The notes beneath the pieces were generated by a model. It was not told the origin of the DNA. It saw only the letters and a list, made by a program, of their open reading frames with translations, and ran no database searches. From positions 1,736,001 to 1,800,000 of the forward strand of contig NC_007951.1 of NCBI RefSeq assembly GCF_000013645.1: DNA of 64,000 nt, in the 5' to 3' direction. The DNA is from Paraburkholderia xenovorans LB400 (GTDB lineage Bacteria; Pseudomonadota; Gammaproteobacteria; Burkholderiales; Burkholderiaceae). Below are positions 9,611 through 18,245 of the stretch, one piece after another (positions within the stretch are counted from its first letter, which is position 1; every line of letters starts with the position of its first letter). A program made the position numbers and the translations under genes.

Positions 9611-10330
9611 TTATTGTCGGGCACCATCCGTCCCTGCGCGTGGACCCGGTGAATCGCGCGGTTCATGAGGCTTGATGCCGAGCGCTTCGGCCTTGCGAAC
9701 GAGGTCAGGCAGGGAACGGGCATTGAGCTTGCGCATCACCTGACCACGGTGAACCTTGACTGTGATTTCGCTAAGGTTCATTTCAGAAGCAATCTGTTTG
9801 TTGAGCAAGCCGGCCAGAATGAACGGAACGACCTCTTTCTCGCGCGGCGAGAGGGTTTCGTAGGAGGCTCTCAGCCCCGCGACCATGTGTTCGGATGCGA
9901 GGCGCGCGGCGTCCCGGGCGAGCGCGTGACCGATCGCGTCGAGCATGTCCTGGTCGCGAAATGGCTTGGCAAAGAAGTCCATCGCGCCTGCTTTCATTGC
10001 CTTGACGCTCATCTCGATGTCGCCATGCCCGGTCATGAACAGAACGGGAATACGCAGTCCGCTTTGCACAATTTCCTGCTGGAAGGCCAGACCGTTTTTA
10101 TTTCGCAGCCGCACATCCAGAATGAGGCAGCTCGGCACGGCGGGGCGCGCGAATTGCAGGAACTCCTCTGCGGAGGAGAATGTTTCGACACGCATGTCGA
10201 CCGAGCGCATGAGCGTTGCCAGTGCGCGACGTACGGGTGCTTCGTCGTCGACGACATAGACAACGGCGTCGCGCCAATCAGAGGTGCTTGAAGACTTCAC
10301 GGGCGGTAGAAGGGCAAGTCCATTAGACAT
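9611..10330 (-). CDS. FixJ/NarL-type response regulator
   Basis: 239-residue regulator. The receiver domain has VVDDE, phosphoacceptor D72 (LILDVRL), and Lys in FFAKPF. A LuxR-type helix-turn-helix at about 160-220 follows (LSPREKEV...NKQIASEMNLSEITVKVHRGQVM). The start MSNGLALL at 10330 is preferred, with GGAG about 9 bp upstream; the frame extends to 10444. The gene converges on the single-domain receiver with only 17 bp between stops. It is the likely transcriptional output of the kinase at 7224. Confidence 0.9.
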   Translation of the reverse strand: MSNGLALLPPVKSSSTSDWRDAVVYVVDDEAPVRRALATLMRSVDMRVETFSSAEEFLQFARPAVPSCLILDVRLRNKNGLAFQQEIVQSGLRIPVLFMTGHGDIEMSVKAMKAGAMDFFAKPFRDQDMLDAIGHALARDAARLASEHMVAGLRASYETLSPREKEVVPFILAGLLNKQIASEMNLSEITVKVHRGQVMRKLNARSLPDLVRKAEALGIKPHEPRDSPGPRAGTDGARQ

Positions 10331-10585
10331 CTGCTCACACTCCGGCTGGAGCCCGATCAAGACCCCGACAGGCGTTCTTTTGCGACGACTTATTCTTCGC
10401 TTTCGAACAAGGGGAGTATAGAACGACAATACGGTCGCTTGCATCCCGCGACACCTGTTTATTACGAGGGAATTACAGGTTGTCGGTGCGCGTTGTTATA
10501 AGTCGGAATTTGTTAATCCTGCGACAATGATGGCGGGTAGTCGTGCGGCGGATTCGGACTACTGGCTTATTTTCGGGAGGCTGCA

Positions 10586-11617
10586 ATGGCAACGCAGCGC
10601 GGAACGACTGCTCCTCCGCAAACCGGTTCAGAGCAGACGGGTTCGGTAGCCGGAGCCGGCAATGCGCGGGCGTCACTCGGCGTTGATGGCGCCGTGCGCC
10701 TTGCGACTTCGAGCGTCACGACGCAGTCCTATGCGCGGGAGTTCGCCAGACTGTTCAACGTGGACACAGCCCACACGCTCACCACGACCAGTCTGAAGAC
10801 AGCACAACTAACGGCCACTCATATGTGTTCGTCGGTTCACGGGCTAGGGAAGAGCACGCCCCTGCCGACGGAGGACGCATATATCCTCTCGTTGCAATTG
10901 CAACACTCGGGCGGAGCGGAGCTGTGGAAGCGAGGTCGACGGGTCCCGACCGAGCCCTATGCCCCAGGTTCGATCATGTTGGGCCATCTTTCCGATGAAC
11001 CGGTAGCGAACCTGCCCGACCCCTTTGAGTGCATTCTGTTCCATATTCCTCGGCCCGCCTTTGACGAGCTCTGCGGGCTGTCCGCTTTGCCGCCGGTTGG
11101 GGAGCTGGATGATGTCAACCGGACAATTGACCCCGTTTTGCATCATCTCGGCCTGGCTCTCGTCCCTGCGATGGCGGACCCGCAGCTCGCCGGAAGTCTT
11201 TTCTTTGACCATGTTGCGCATGCCATGTACGAACGCCTCGCTACTACGTACGGACGCTTTCGGGGTACGTTGCCGCCGCGCGGCCGGGTGCTCTCCAAGA
11301 CGCAGGAGCGCATAGCCAAGGAATTGCTCGTAGCGGACCTGCTGGTCGAGCCGCCTCTCAGCGACATTGCCCTCGCGTGCGGGCTGTCGGTACGGCAGTT
11401 CGTTGACGCATTTCGCAGCACGACGGGAATGCCCCCATTCCGATGGTTGCGCGCCTATCGGATAGAGCGCGCGAAGGAGTTGCTTCGTCGCACTTCGTTC
11501 TCGCTGGCAGAAATCGGCGCCGCTTGCGGGTTTGCCGACCAGAGCCACTTCACCAGAACGTTCTCGGCGGCAACCGGGACTACGCCGGGTGACTGGCGCC
11601 GTGCATGTGGTGCCTAG
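10586..11617 (+). CDS. AraC-family transcriptional regulator
   Basis: 343 residues with an N-terminal ligand/dimerisation region and a C-terminal double helix-turn-helix (about 240-340): LSDIALACGLSVRQFVDAF and FSLAEIGAACGFADQSHFTRTF. GGGAGG lies seven bases before the ATG. Downstream is a broken old-yellow-enzyme gene, which may once have been its target. The 254-bp upstream gap from the FixJ regulator is divergent and holds both promoters. Confidence 0.9.
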   Translation: MATQRGTTAPPQTGSEQTGSVAGAGNARASLGVDGAVRLATSSVTTQSYAREFARLFNVDTAHTLTTTSLKTAQLTATHMCSSVHGLGKSTPLPTEDAYILSLQLQHSGGAELWKRGRRVPTEPYAPGSIMLGHLSDEPVANLPDPFECILFHIPRPAFDELCGLSALPPVGELDDVNRTIDPVLHHLGLALVPAMADPQLAGSLFFDHVAHAMYERLATTYGRFRGTLPPRGRVLSKTQERIAKELLVADLLVEPPLSDIALACGLSVRQFVDAFRSTTGMPPFRWLRAYRIERAKELLRRTSFSLAEIGAACGFADQSHFTRTFSAATGTTPGDWRRACGA

Positions 11618-11792
11618 CGTCGGCAATCGCAGCCGGCTGCGGGGCAGGTTCCCGAAGAACCCAGTGGACCAGGCCCATCAGCCCGCATTGTTCAAAGGAG
11701 ACCGAAAAGACTATTCGCCGGCGCCTGCGATACAGGTTGCCCGATATCAACTACATTCGCGAGTCACGTCTCACACTCACCTGCAAGCGATA

Positions 11793-12565
11793 GTGAAGTC
11801 CACGCTTTTCTCTCCGCTGACGCTCCGAAACGTCACGCTGCGCAATCGGATCGTCATCAGCCCCGTCCGGCAGTATTGCGCCCACGAGGGGCTGGCTAAT
11901 GACTGGCATCTCGTTCATTACGGCAAACTCGCGCAGGCCGGTGCCGGCATGGTGATGCTGGAAACGACGGCCGTCGAATCGCGCGGTCGCGTGACCTATG
12001 GGGATTTGGGCTTATGGTCGAATGACCAGGTAGAGCCCCTTGGTCGAATCGCGAGCTTTATCAAGGCCCGGGGCGCGGTGCCCGGCATCAGGCTGGGCCA
12101 TGCGGGCCGCAAGGCTGCGATGACGCGTCCGTGGGAAGGTCATGCACCCCTTTTGTCGAGGCGGATTCCATCCGGGGAGAAGCGCCCTGGAGAACGGTCG
12201 CACCCTCCGCACTTCCGGCCGCGCGAGGTTGGCCTGAACCGGTCGCTATGGGTGCGGATCAGGTGGAGACTGTCGCGGCAGCGTGGGAAGCGGCAGCGCG
12301 ACGTGCGTCCCGCGCGGGCTTCGAAGTACTCGAGATTCACTGTGGACACGGTTATCTGCTTCACGAGTTTCTTTCCCCCGTGTCCAACCTTCGAAGCGAT
12401 GCCTGTGGTGGCGGACCCGCTGGCCGGCGAGCGTATCCGCTTGAAATCGTCAAACGGCTGCGCGCCGTCTGGCCGCAGAATAAGCCCCTCATGTGCAGGA
12501 TTTCGGTCATCGACGGTGCGGACGGCGGTTACGGCATCGCGACAACGAGACCAGGATTTCCGTAA
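11793..12565 (+). pseudogene. Broken NADH:flavin oxidoreductase (old yellow enzyme family)
   Basis: Remnant of a YqjM/XenA-like flavin ene-reductase. From the GTG at 11793 the frame reads STLFSPLTLRNVTLRNRIV, then SPVRQYCAHEGLANDWHLVHYGKLAQ and HAGRKAAM, all family hallmarks. Near 12148, in a CCCCTTTT tract, the homologous reading moves to another frame (FVEADSIRGEAPW...AGFEVLEIHCGHGYLLHEFLSPVSN). Homology stops at VIDGADGG near 12528, so about the C-terminal third is missing. The gene was therefore both frameshifted and truncated. The 3' break coincides with the antiporter fragment on the other strand. Confidence 0.8.
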
Positions 12566-12708
12566 CTGGCCACCAGAAAGAAAAGGCTCACAATCAGACC
12601 GACGGCGTTGATGCCTGGCGTGTCGGGAAGTTTCAAAAACCTTTGATTCAGGAGGCCAAAGACAGCAATGAGGGAAAGCAGAATGCCCACTCCCTGGAAC
12701 AGGGTCAT
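12529..12708 (-). pseudogene. N-terminal fragment of a CPA1-type Na+/H+ antiporter
   Basis: 59-codon frame beginning MTLFQGVGILLSLIAVFGLLN, followed by RFLKLPDTPGINAVGLIVS. This matches the first two membrane segments of NhaP/CPA1 antiporters, which normally exceed 400 residues. It ends abruptly (GLVVAMP, stop) where it meets the flavin oxidoreductase remnant on the other strand. The start has a CGGAA/GGAG upstream. The short peptide is probably not functional. Confidence 0.6.
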
Positions 12709-13417
12709 TTCCGGGTCTCCAGTTTCATACAGTGTCCTCTGATGGTGTTTCGCTGCGGAATGCTCGTGCGCCGCTTATATCTGTCCGCCGACGATCGTGG
12801 GTTTCCGGAAAGTAGCTCGCTGAAAAATTGGAAGAGACGGCGATTGCCTGTCAATTACCGGCTCGTGAACAGTTCTTTCGGATTGTTCGTTGGTTACAAA
12901 AAAATGGGCACAACCAGGGTCGTGCCCAATGACGACGAGCGTCAGGAGGGATCGGTTTTCAACGTGAAGGGAGACGGCGGAATTTCTCCAGTTATTCAAA
13001 ACGATATGCAGCCGCTTTATCCGGGCGCGACAGGTTGTAGCCTAAACAAAAAACCGGTCCGCACAAAGTTCCGGGAACAGAAAACACATATCGCTCACGT
13101 TGAACAATCCCATACATGCCTGGTGTTAATCAGTGCGCGCAGTCAGTTCAAGCGCCTGGGGCCACTTGCCTGGATACAGACTTTTTTTGTAGTTGGGATG
13201 AGGTTCTTCCACGCAAGAGATAACGACGCATCGCCAGACTTGCGGCTGCCGTGAGAATAATGCGTTGCATCGTTTACGATCGGCCCCAAAAAAATAGGTA
13301 TGGACAGGGTACATCCTATTGATAAGGATACCCATTCGCATGTACCTTGAAAGCGTGAAGCCGCGCGTACGGAGCACGGGACAGATGCTGCGGCGCGAAG
13401 GAGACAGGAGACAAGAC
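12709..13417. other. Gene-poor region with a leftward terminator
   Basis: About 700 bp with no recognisable protein. Its base composition is lower in GC than its surroundings. A strong leftward hairpin terminator is present at 12898-12927 although no upstream minus-strand gene was found. The right-hand end must contain the promoter of the AraC gene at 13418. Confidence 0.5.
12898..12927 (-). terminator. Rho-independent terminator (minus strand)
   Basis: On the minus strand GGGCAC pairs with GTGCCC around a short loop and is followed by A then seven T. The expected upstream transcript (13000-13300, minus) contains no recognised gene, so it could end an unannotated small RNA or be a relic of a deleted gene. 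Confidence 0.6.
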
Positions 13418-14395
13418 GTGCACAATCCTTCGACCGAATGGTCAACCAGCGACGTTCCTTTGGGCGACCGCACCGACGCCTGGGAATCGGTGCTCAGCAC
13501 GAGTTATCGCGAGTGGCAGGTTCCGCATCGCCTTCCGGCCACGTTCTATGCGCATGTGAAACAGCATGACTTCGCCGGGGCGGAGATTGTCGAGACGGTG
13601 TGTGATCCCTGCATGGGACAACGCACGGCCGGACACGTCCGCCACGACGACGAGCTTTACGTCGGCGTTCAATTGACGACTGCCGGCCGCGAGCGGTTCA
13701 GGATTGGAGATGCCGGCGTGGAGGTTGCGTCCGGCGACGTCGTTGTCTGGACAACCGGGCAGGCTGTCGAGTTTGAGGTTCTGGAGCGCCTTCACAAAGT
13801 CACTTTGATGATTCCCTGGTCGGTAATGCGCGAGCGTTTGCCGGAACGCAAACAACCCCCCACCGGCGGCAAGATCGAAAGTCGCATGGGCGTTGGCTCG
13901 CTGCTCGCCGTTCACCTGCTCGCGCTTTCGAATGAGATCGCGACGCTCGACGAGAGCGTTCAGGGCTCGGTCAACAGGTCCACGCTCGAGTTGCTGGGTA
14001 TTGCGCTATCGGGTCAGCAACCGTGCGCAACGTTCGATGCGAGTGTGGCCATGCTGCGGCGCGTGCAGGACTTCATTCTGCAACATCTGCACGAAGACGA
14101 CCTGAATCCAACCCGAATTGCCGAAGCAAATCACATTTCGCTGCGCTATCTGCACATGCTATTTCAGCGCAGCGACATGACCGTTTCGGGGTGGATTCTG
14201 GACAGGAGACTGCACGCATGCAAGCAGGCTTTGATGGACCCCGCCTACAACCGCCAGCGCATCTCGGAGATCGCGTTCCGCTGGGGTTTCAATTCGACCA
14301 GCCATTTTTGCCGCGCATTCAGGGAAAAGTACGGCGCCTCTCCAGGCGACGTACGCAGGACCGTGGGCGCCGGGCCGGCGGATGAACTGGCATGA
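13418..14395 (+). CDS. AraC-family transcriptional regulator (AraC-binding-like N-domain)
   Basis: 325 residues from the GTG at 13418, which has AGGAG eight bases upstream; the frame is open to 13319 but those codons look untranslated. The N-terminal half resembles the NahR/AraC-binding-like domain (about 30-200). The C-terminal half has the two helix-turn-helix units (TRIAEANHISLRYLHMLFQ and RISEIAFRWGFNSTSHFCRAF). It converges on the SDR-SDR-SnoaL-cupin operon. Members of this group often activate neighbouring aromatic or ketone catabolic operons, so it probably controls that operon. Confidence 0.88.
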   Translation: MHNPSTEWSTSDVPLGDRTDAWESVLSTSYREWQVPHRLPATFYAHVKQHDFAGAEIVETVCDPCMGQRTAGHVRHDDELYVGVQLTTAGRERFRIGDAGVEVASGDVVVWTTGQAVEFEVLERLHKVTLMIPWSVMRERLPERKQPPTGGKIESRMGVGSLLAVHLLALSNEIATLDESVQGSVNRSTLELLGIALSGQQPCATFDASVAMLRRVQDFILQHLHEDDLNPTRIAEANHISLRYLHMLFQRSDMTVSGWILDRRLHACKQALMDPAYNRQRISEIAFRWGFNSTSHFCRAFREKYGASPGDVRRTVGAGPADELA

Positions 14396-14502
14396 CAGGT
14401 AGACGATAGGCGGACAGGAGATGACCTGTCCGCTCAAGGACGAAACCGTTCGAGGCGCGACGCAACTGCGGCGCTGCCACGCCGCGTCGCGTAACTGGCC
14501 AG

Positions 14503-15300
14503 TTACACCGAGAAGCGGCAGAGCGTCTCGCCGCCATCGATGCGAATGAGATCGCCGTGGATGTAACTCGATTCGTCCGAGGCGAGAAATACCGCGAGGT
14601 TCGCAATATCTTCGACTTCGCCCCAGCGTTTCAGCGGAATGGCTTCCGTGAACACCTTGTCGAAGTCCTTGTCGTCGAATAGCGCGCGTGTCAGCGACGT
14701 TTTCGCATACGTGGGGCAGATGCCGTTGACGCGAATCCTGTCGCGCCCATATTCGATTGCGAGGCAGCGTGTCAGATTGGCGGCCGCGCCCTTCGATATG
14801 TTGTAGACGGATTGCTTCGGGTGGCCTTGCAAGCCGGCGGTCGAAACAATGTTGATGATGTTGCCGCCGCGAGCCTGCTTGAGAAATACCTTGATGGCTT
14901 CCTGACAGCCGAACCACGTGCCTTTCACATTCACGTCGAAGCAGGCGTCGAGGTCTTCGACCGAAAATTCGTGGGCGAGCTTCCCGGCGCGATAGATACC
15001 GGCGTTATTGACCATCACATCGAGACCGCCGTAGAGCCGGACTGTTTCCTTGACCAGGTTCGCAACCTGGTCGAGCCTCGTCACATCGCATGCCACGTAC
15101 TGAGCCTTGCCGCCGGCGCCGGTAATGGCGGCTGCGGTCGTCAGTTGCGGGTTGCCTTCGAAACCGCCCTGGTTCGGGGCCTCGTGGATATCGCTCACAA
15201 CCACGCTGGCACCTTCCGTGGCATACGCCATCGCGATGCCGCGACCGAATCCCGAACTCGCGCCCGTGACGATGGCGACCTTTCCTTTGAGCCTTTCCAT
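14503..15300 (-). CDS. Short-chain dehydrogenase/reductase
   Basis: 265-residue classical SDR, NAD(P)-dependent alcohol/ketone oxidoreductase. The cofactor motif TGASSGFG is at 12-19, NNAG at 98-101, and catalytic S153, Y166 and K170 are present (YNISK). AGGAGG lies five to six bases before the ATG. It is the last gene of a leftward operon (cupin, SnoaL-like, SDR, SDR) and is a paralogue of the next SDR gene. The substrate is unknown. Confidence 0.92.
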   Translation of the reverse strand: MERLKGKVAIVTGASSGFGRGIAMAYATEGASVVVSDIHEAPNQGGFEGNPQLTTAAAITGAGGKAQYVACDVTRLDQVANLVKETVRLYGGLDVMVNNAGIYRAGKLAHEFSVEDLDACFDVNVKGTWFGCQEAIKVFLKQARGGNIINIVSTAGLQGHPKQSVYNISKGAAANLTRCLAIEYGRDRIRVNGICPTYAKTSLTRALFDDKDFDKVFTEAIPLKRWGEVEDIANLAVFLASDESSYIHGDLIRIDGGETLCRFSV

Positions 15301-15355
15301 GAATCCTCCTGGGAGAAAGGACGGCCGGCCCGCGACGGGCCGGCCGTTACCGCGT

Positions 15356-16171
15356 TCAACGCGCCGTAAAGGCGCCGTCGACTGTGAGCATGGAACCTGT
15401 CATCCATTCGGCGTCGTCAGAAGCGAGGAATAGCGCGGCTTTCGCGACATCTTCCGCGGTGCCGACACGCGGCCACGGCGTCAGGTCGTGAAGCAGCTTG
15501 TTGGTATCGTCGTTTTCGAGGAAGGAACGCACCATCGCGGTTGCGAGGAACCCGGGGCAGATCGCGTTCACATTGATTCGCTCGGGTGCGAAGTCGAGTG
15601 CCAGTTCGCGTGTCAGATTGACGACGGCTCCCTTCGACGCACAATAAGCCGGCTCGAGTGCCAACCCGACCAGGCCGCCGATCGACGCGATGTTGACAAT
15701 GCGGCCACGGACCTGGACGCCGGTTGACGTGGTCAGCGGCTCCTGTTTCATGAACTGCGTGATAGCGTATTTGCAACCGAGCCACACGCCTTTTGCATTC
15801 ACGTTCATCGTGAAATCGTATTGCTCTTCGGTCTCATCGATGATGCTATGCAGACCGGTGAACACGCCGGCGTTGTTGACGATGATGTCGAGCCGGCCGA
15901 AAGTCGAAACCGCATGATCGACGATTTTCTGCACGTCGGCTGCTTTGCTGGCGTCAGCCGCGATGAACGCGGTCTTCCCACCTTGCTGGGCGATAACTGC
16001 GTCGGTATCGGTTTCGATATCCTTCTCGTAGCCGCCTTTCAGTGCCGACTTCTTCAGGTCAGAGCAGACGACGTGGGCGCCTTCGCGCGCGAGGGCTAGC
16101 GCGATTGCTCGTCCATTGCCCGAACTGGAGCCGGTTACGATGGCGACGCGACCTTCGAGTTTGCGGGTCAA
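15356..16171 (-). CDS. Short-chain dehydrogenase/reductase
   Basis: 271-residue classical SDR: cofactor motif TGSSSGNG (13-20), NNAG (99-102), catalytic S163, Y176 and K180 (YCASK). The start is a TTG at 16171 seven bases after AAGGAG. An open frame continues to 16231 but has no comparable ribosome site. It lies 55 bp upstream of the related SDR gene and downstream of the SnoaL-like gene. Two SDRs in one operon suggest consecutive or stereo-specific redox steps on a shared substrate; this is inference. Confidence 0.9.
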   Translation of the reverse strand: MTRKLEGRVAIVTGSSSGNGRAIALALAREGAHVVCSDLKKSALKGGYEKDIETDTDAVIAQQGGKTAFIAADASKAADVQKIVDHAVSTFGRLDIIVNNAGVFTGLHSIIDETEEQYDFTMNVNAKGVWLGCKYAITQFMKQEPLTTSTGVQVRGRIVNIASIGGLVGLALEPAYCASKGAVVNLTRELALDFAPERINVNAICPGFLATAMVRSFLENDDTNKLLHDLTPWPRVGTAEDVAKAALFLASDDAEWMTGSMLTVDGAFTAR

Positions 16172-16255
16172 GATTGTCTCCTTGAGTAGTAGTACTTTCG
16201 AATGACTTCGCGTCACATGATTTCCAGACAATGCGGTGACGCTCGACCTGCCCGC

Positions 16256-16612
16256 TCAGGCCGGGAAGGCCGTGAACGTCTGGACGGCGATTTTTCCGTC
16301 CCTGACCACCAGCGTGTCCGTTGCCAGGATGATCCAGGGCTTTGCTTCCCACGCAATGTAGGCCACGTCGCGCACCGTACTCATGCCCGTAATCCTGAAC
16401 GCCGGCCAGAACGCCGGGTCCGCGCCGTCGACAAAGGCCTTGAAGAAATCGGTTATCTCCTCGCGGCCACGAAAGGTCTTGTCCGGCGTGACGAGGGCGG
16501 AGTTGTCGTCGTAATCCTTGAGAATCTCGGCCACGCCGTGAGCGAAGGCGCCGAGATGATGGTCGAGGATTTGCCTGGTTGCAGCTTCGGTCTGTTGAGA
16601 AGAATCTGACAT
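16256..16612 (-). CDS. SnoaL/NTF2-like protein (ketosteroid isomerase fold)
   Basis: 118 residues with the cone-shaped NTF2-like pattern: an N-terminal helix with ATRQILDHHLGAF, then DYDDNSALVTPDKTFRGREEITDFFKAF and a beta sheet. Members act as isomerases, hydratases or small-molecule-binding proteins. It sits between the cupin and SDR genes in one operon and so probably handles an intermediate of the same pathway. No strong ribosome site was seen. Confidence 0.8.
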   Translation of the reverse strand: MSDSSQQTEAATRQILDHHLGAFAHGVAEILKDYDDNSALVTPDKTFRGREEITDFFKAFVDGADPAFWPAFRITGMSTVRDVAYIAWEAKPWIILATDTLVVRDGKIAVQTFTAFPA

Positions 16613-16696
16613 GTCGAATGTCCACAGGAGGGGCAGCGGGATGGACCGGCAGCGCGATGAGCGAGCCGATACATGGCGTGGGCAACCAAGGTCTTT

Positions 16697-17134
16697 TCAG
16701 CCCGCGTAGGCGCGCTGGGCTTCGTCCCAGGTGACCACCACGATTGGCGTGCCGTCTTCCTTGATAAAGGAAAGCGGCCCAAGGAACGTCATATAAAACT
16801 CGCTGTCGACCGGGAACGAGGTTTTGTCGTGACGGGCATTGGCAGACTCGTAGCCGTACGCCGGTGCCACGACGGTGTCGCCGCCATGCTCACGGCCGCC
16901 ACGGACGTCCATGCGGCCTTTTGTCAGCAGATATTCGCCTGGCCCGACGTGAAAGTGCGAGTTGAAGGACGAGCCGGCCGGACAGTCAAAAATCGCCGTC
17001 CACGCGCCCATTTCGGGCGAGGCGTGGAGCATCTTCCAGCGAATGCCACCTTGGGAAAGTGCGTCCGGGAAGGGCTTCCACGGAATCTCATCGATCTGAA
17101 CGGCTTCTTCGCGAACCTTCGGTTTGATTTCCAT
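16697..17134 (-). CDS. Cupin-domain protein (ChrR/acetylacetone-cleaving-like)
   Basis: 145-residue single cupin starting MEIKPKVREE at 17134, with AGGAG seven bases upstream; an in-frame start at 17215 is unlikely. The metal-binding cupin motif is visible as NSHFHVGPGEYLLTKG near residues 57-72. The family includes ChrR-type cupins and dioxygenases acting on acetophenones and diketones. As first gene of the operon with two SDRs and a SnoaL-like protein it suggests degradation of a ketone or aromatic ketone. The exact reaction is not determined. Confidence 0.8.
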   Translation of the reverse strand: MEIKPKVREEAVQIDEIPWKPFPDALSQGGIRWKMLHASPEMGAWTAIFDCPAGSSFNSHFHVGPGEYLLTKGRMDVRGGREHGGDTVVAPAYGYESANARHDKTSFPVDSEFYMTFLGPLSFIKEDGTPIVVVTWDEAQRAYAG

Positions 17135-17227
17135 CGTTGTCTCCTGATTTCGCCGCACCGGAATCGAGTTCGAGTTCGGCAAGGTTTGTGGGTGAAACAA
17201 CGATATCGCAGGCAAAGGGGCAAAGTT

Positions 17228-17241
17228 TGCACGCTAGTGCA
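17228..17241. promoter_or_regulatory. Palindrome upstream of the cupin operon
   Basis: TGCAC-GCTA-GTGCA, perfect 5-bp arms with a 4-bp spacer, about 95 bp upstream of the cupin start. It is a candidate regulator site; AraC-type activators more often use direct repeats, so assignment is open. Confidence 0.3.
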
Positions 17242-17333
17242 GCTCGGGTTGCCTGACAGTGCAGTGGAGCAGGGGAGGTGTGCACACGGCTAATGCAGTG
17301 CTGCGGTCCCTCTGTTGCGTGCAAGGAGACGAG

Positions 17334-17367
17334 ATGGCAAATGGCAAATGGCAAATGGCAAATGGCA
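17334..17367 (+). repeat. Heptamer tandem repeat (ATGGCAA)
   Basis: Four complete ATGGCAA units and a partial fifth in tandem, starting five bases after AAGGAG (17323-17328). The unit length is not a multiple of three, so copy changes would shift any frame read through it. Confidence 0.85.
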
Positions 17368-17541
17368 GCGTGCGCGTGCGAATCCTGCATGGGCGGGCCA
17401 ACGCCGATTGTTTGTCCCGCAGCAATTGTGATTTCACGCTATCGGCATAGAAAAAAGATAGGTCCCACCTAAACTGAATTCTGTCAGCGGCGCGCGTCTC
17501 ACCGACTTGCACTGCTCCTGAAACCGGATTGGGGATTCATC

Positions 17542-17817
17542 ATGAAAAACAGACTTCTTGCGATGCTGCTCGTTGCAGCCACGGCCTCCATTGCTGCGCC
17601 TGCGTTTGCCAGCGGCTACGGACCGGCGCCTTCGTACCGTCCTTCAGTCGGGGCTCCTGCGTCACAACGAGGCCAGAGCGCGCAAACCGTTGCGGCGGAA
17701 CGCAGCGATGCAGTGGGCTCCGTCAATGATTCGTACGGCGGCGTGGTTGCGCAAACCGTGGCGTCCGGCAGCCGTCAACCTGACCAGTCGGCTGTCCGCC
17801 TGTACTCGCGTCATTAA
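17542..17817 (+). CDS. Small secreted hypothetical protein
   Basis: 91 residues: a Sec signal peptide (MKNRLLAMLLVAAT...) cleaved after AFA near residue 23, then a Gly/Ser/Gln-rich mature part with GAPASQRGQSAQT. It resembles the small periplasmic proteins of the DUF4148 kind frequent in Burkholderiales, but I cannot place it firmly. The following gene starts 43 bp downstream on the same strand. Confidence 0.7.
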   Translation: MKNRLLAMLLVAATASIAAPAFASGYGPAPSYRPSVGAPASQRGQSAQTVAAERSDAVGSVNDSYGGVVAQTVASGSRQPDQSAVRLYSRH

Positions 17818-17860
17818 TTCGAAAGGCGTCTGCTGATCAAGGCTGTGACGAGGTGTTGAA

Positions 17861-18220
17861 ATGCTGAAGATTATTCAAGGTGCGGTCGTGATCGCCGTGC
17901 TGATGCTTTATCTGGCGCCCGCAATGATTGCCGACGCCAGAAACCGGGAAGACGCCTTTGCGGTGACGATGGTGAACATCCTGCTCGGGTGGACGGTTCT
18001 GGGCTGGTTTGCCGCACTGATTTGGGCGCGGCATCCGGTCAGCGACCGTCGATTGAAGCACTTCGCAAGACGGGCGCAACGCGCGGTGGCACGCGTCACC
18101 ATCAATGCAATCGTTGCCCGAGCCGAAGGTCGTGCGAGCTCAATCCCGGTGGTGAACCCTCGCCTGGTGCCGTTGGTGGCACGCATTGCGGCAAGGAGCA
18201 ATCGCTGCCCGAGGGACTGA
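17861..18220 (+). CDS. Superinfection-immunity-family membrane protein
   Basis: 119 residues with two membrane segments (about 5-22 and 38-57). The pattern YLAPAMIADARNREDAFAV, then NILLGWTVLGWFAALIWA, matches the superinfection immunity family (PF14373, related to phage T4 Imm). Homologues are widespread in non-phage contexts. A basic C-terminal tail of about 55 residues is unusual. No prophage genes surround it, so a phage-exclusion role is only a possibility. Confidence 0.75.
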   Translation: MLKIIQGAVVIAVLMLYLAPAMIADARNREDAFAVTMVNILLGWTVLGWFAALIWARHPVSDRRLKHFARRAQRAVARVTINAIVARAEGRASSIPVVNPRLVPLVARIAARSNRCPRD

Positions 18221-18245
18221 GTTTTCCGCATGGCGGGGCGCCGGT

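Larger units (their letters stand above)
17135..17541. other. Divergent intergenic region with palindrome and heptamer repeat
   Basis: This 407-bp gap separates the leftward cupin operon from the rightward small secreted protein. It contains a palindrome at 17228-17241 and a 7-bp tandem repeat at 17334-17367 just after an AAGGAG. No convincing gene is present, although a 38-codon frame starts within the repeat. Confidence 0.55.

Noticed and set aside
13141..13265. 39-codon minus-strand peptide beginning MQRIILTAAAS
   Set aside because: No ribosome-binding site and no recognisable features; probably chance.
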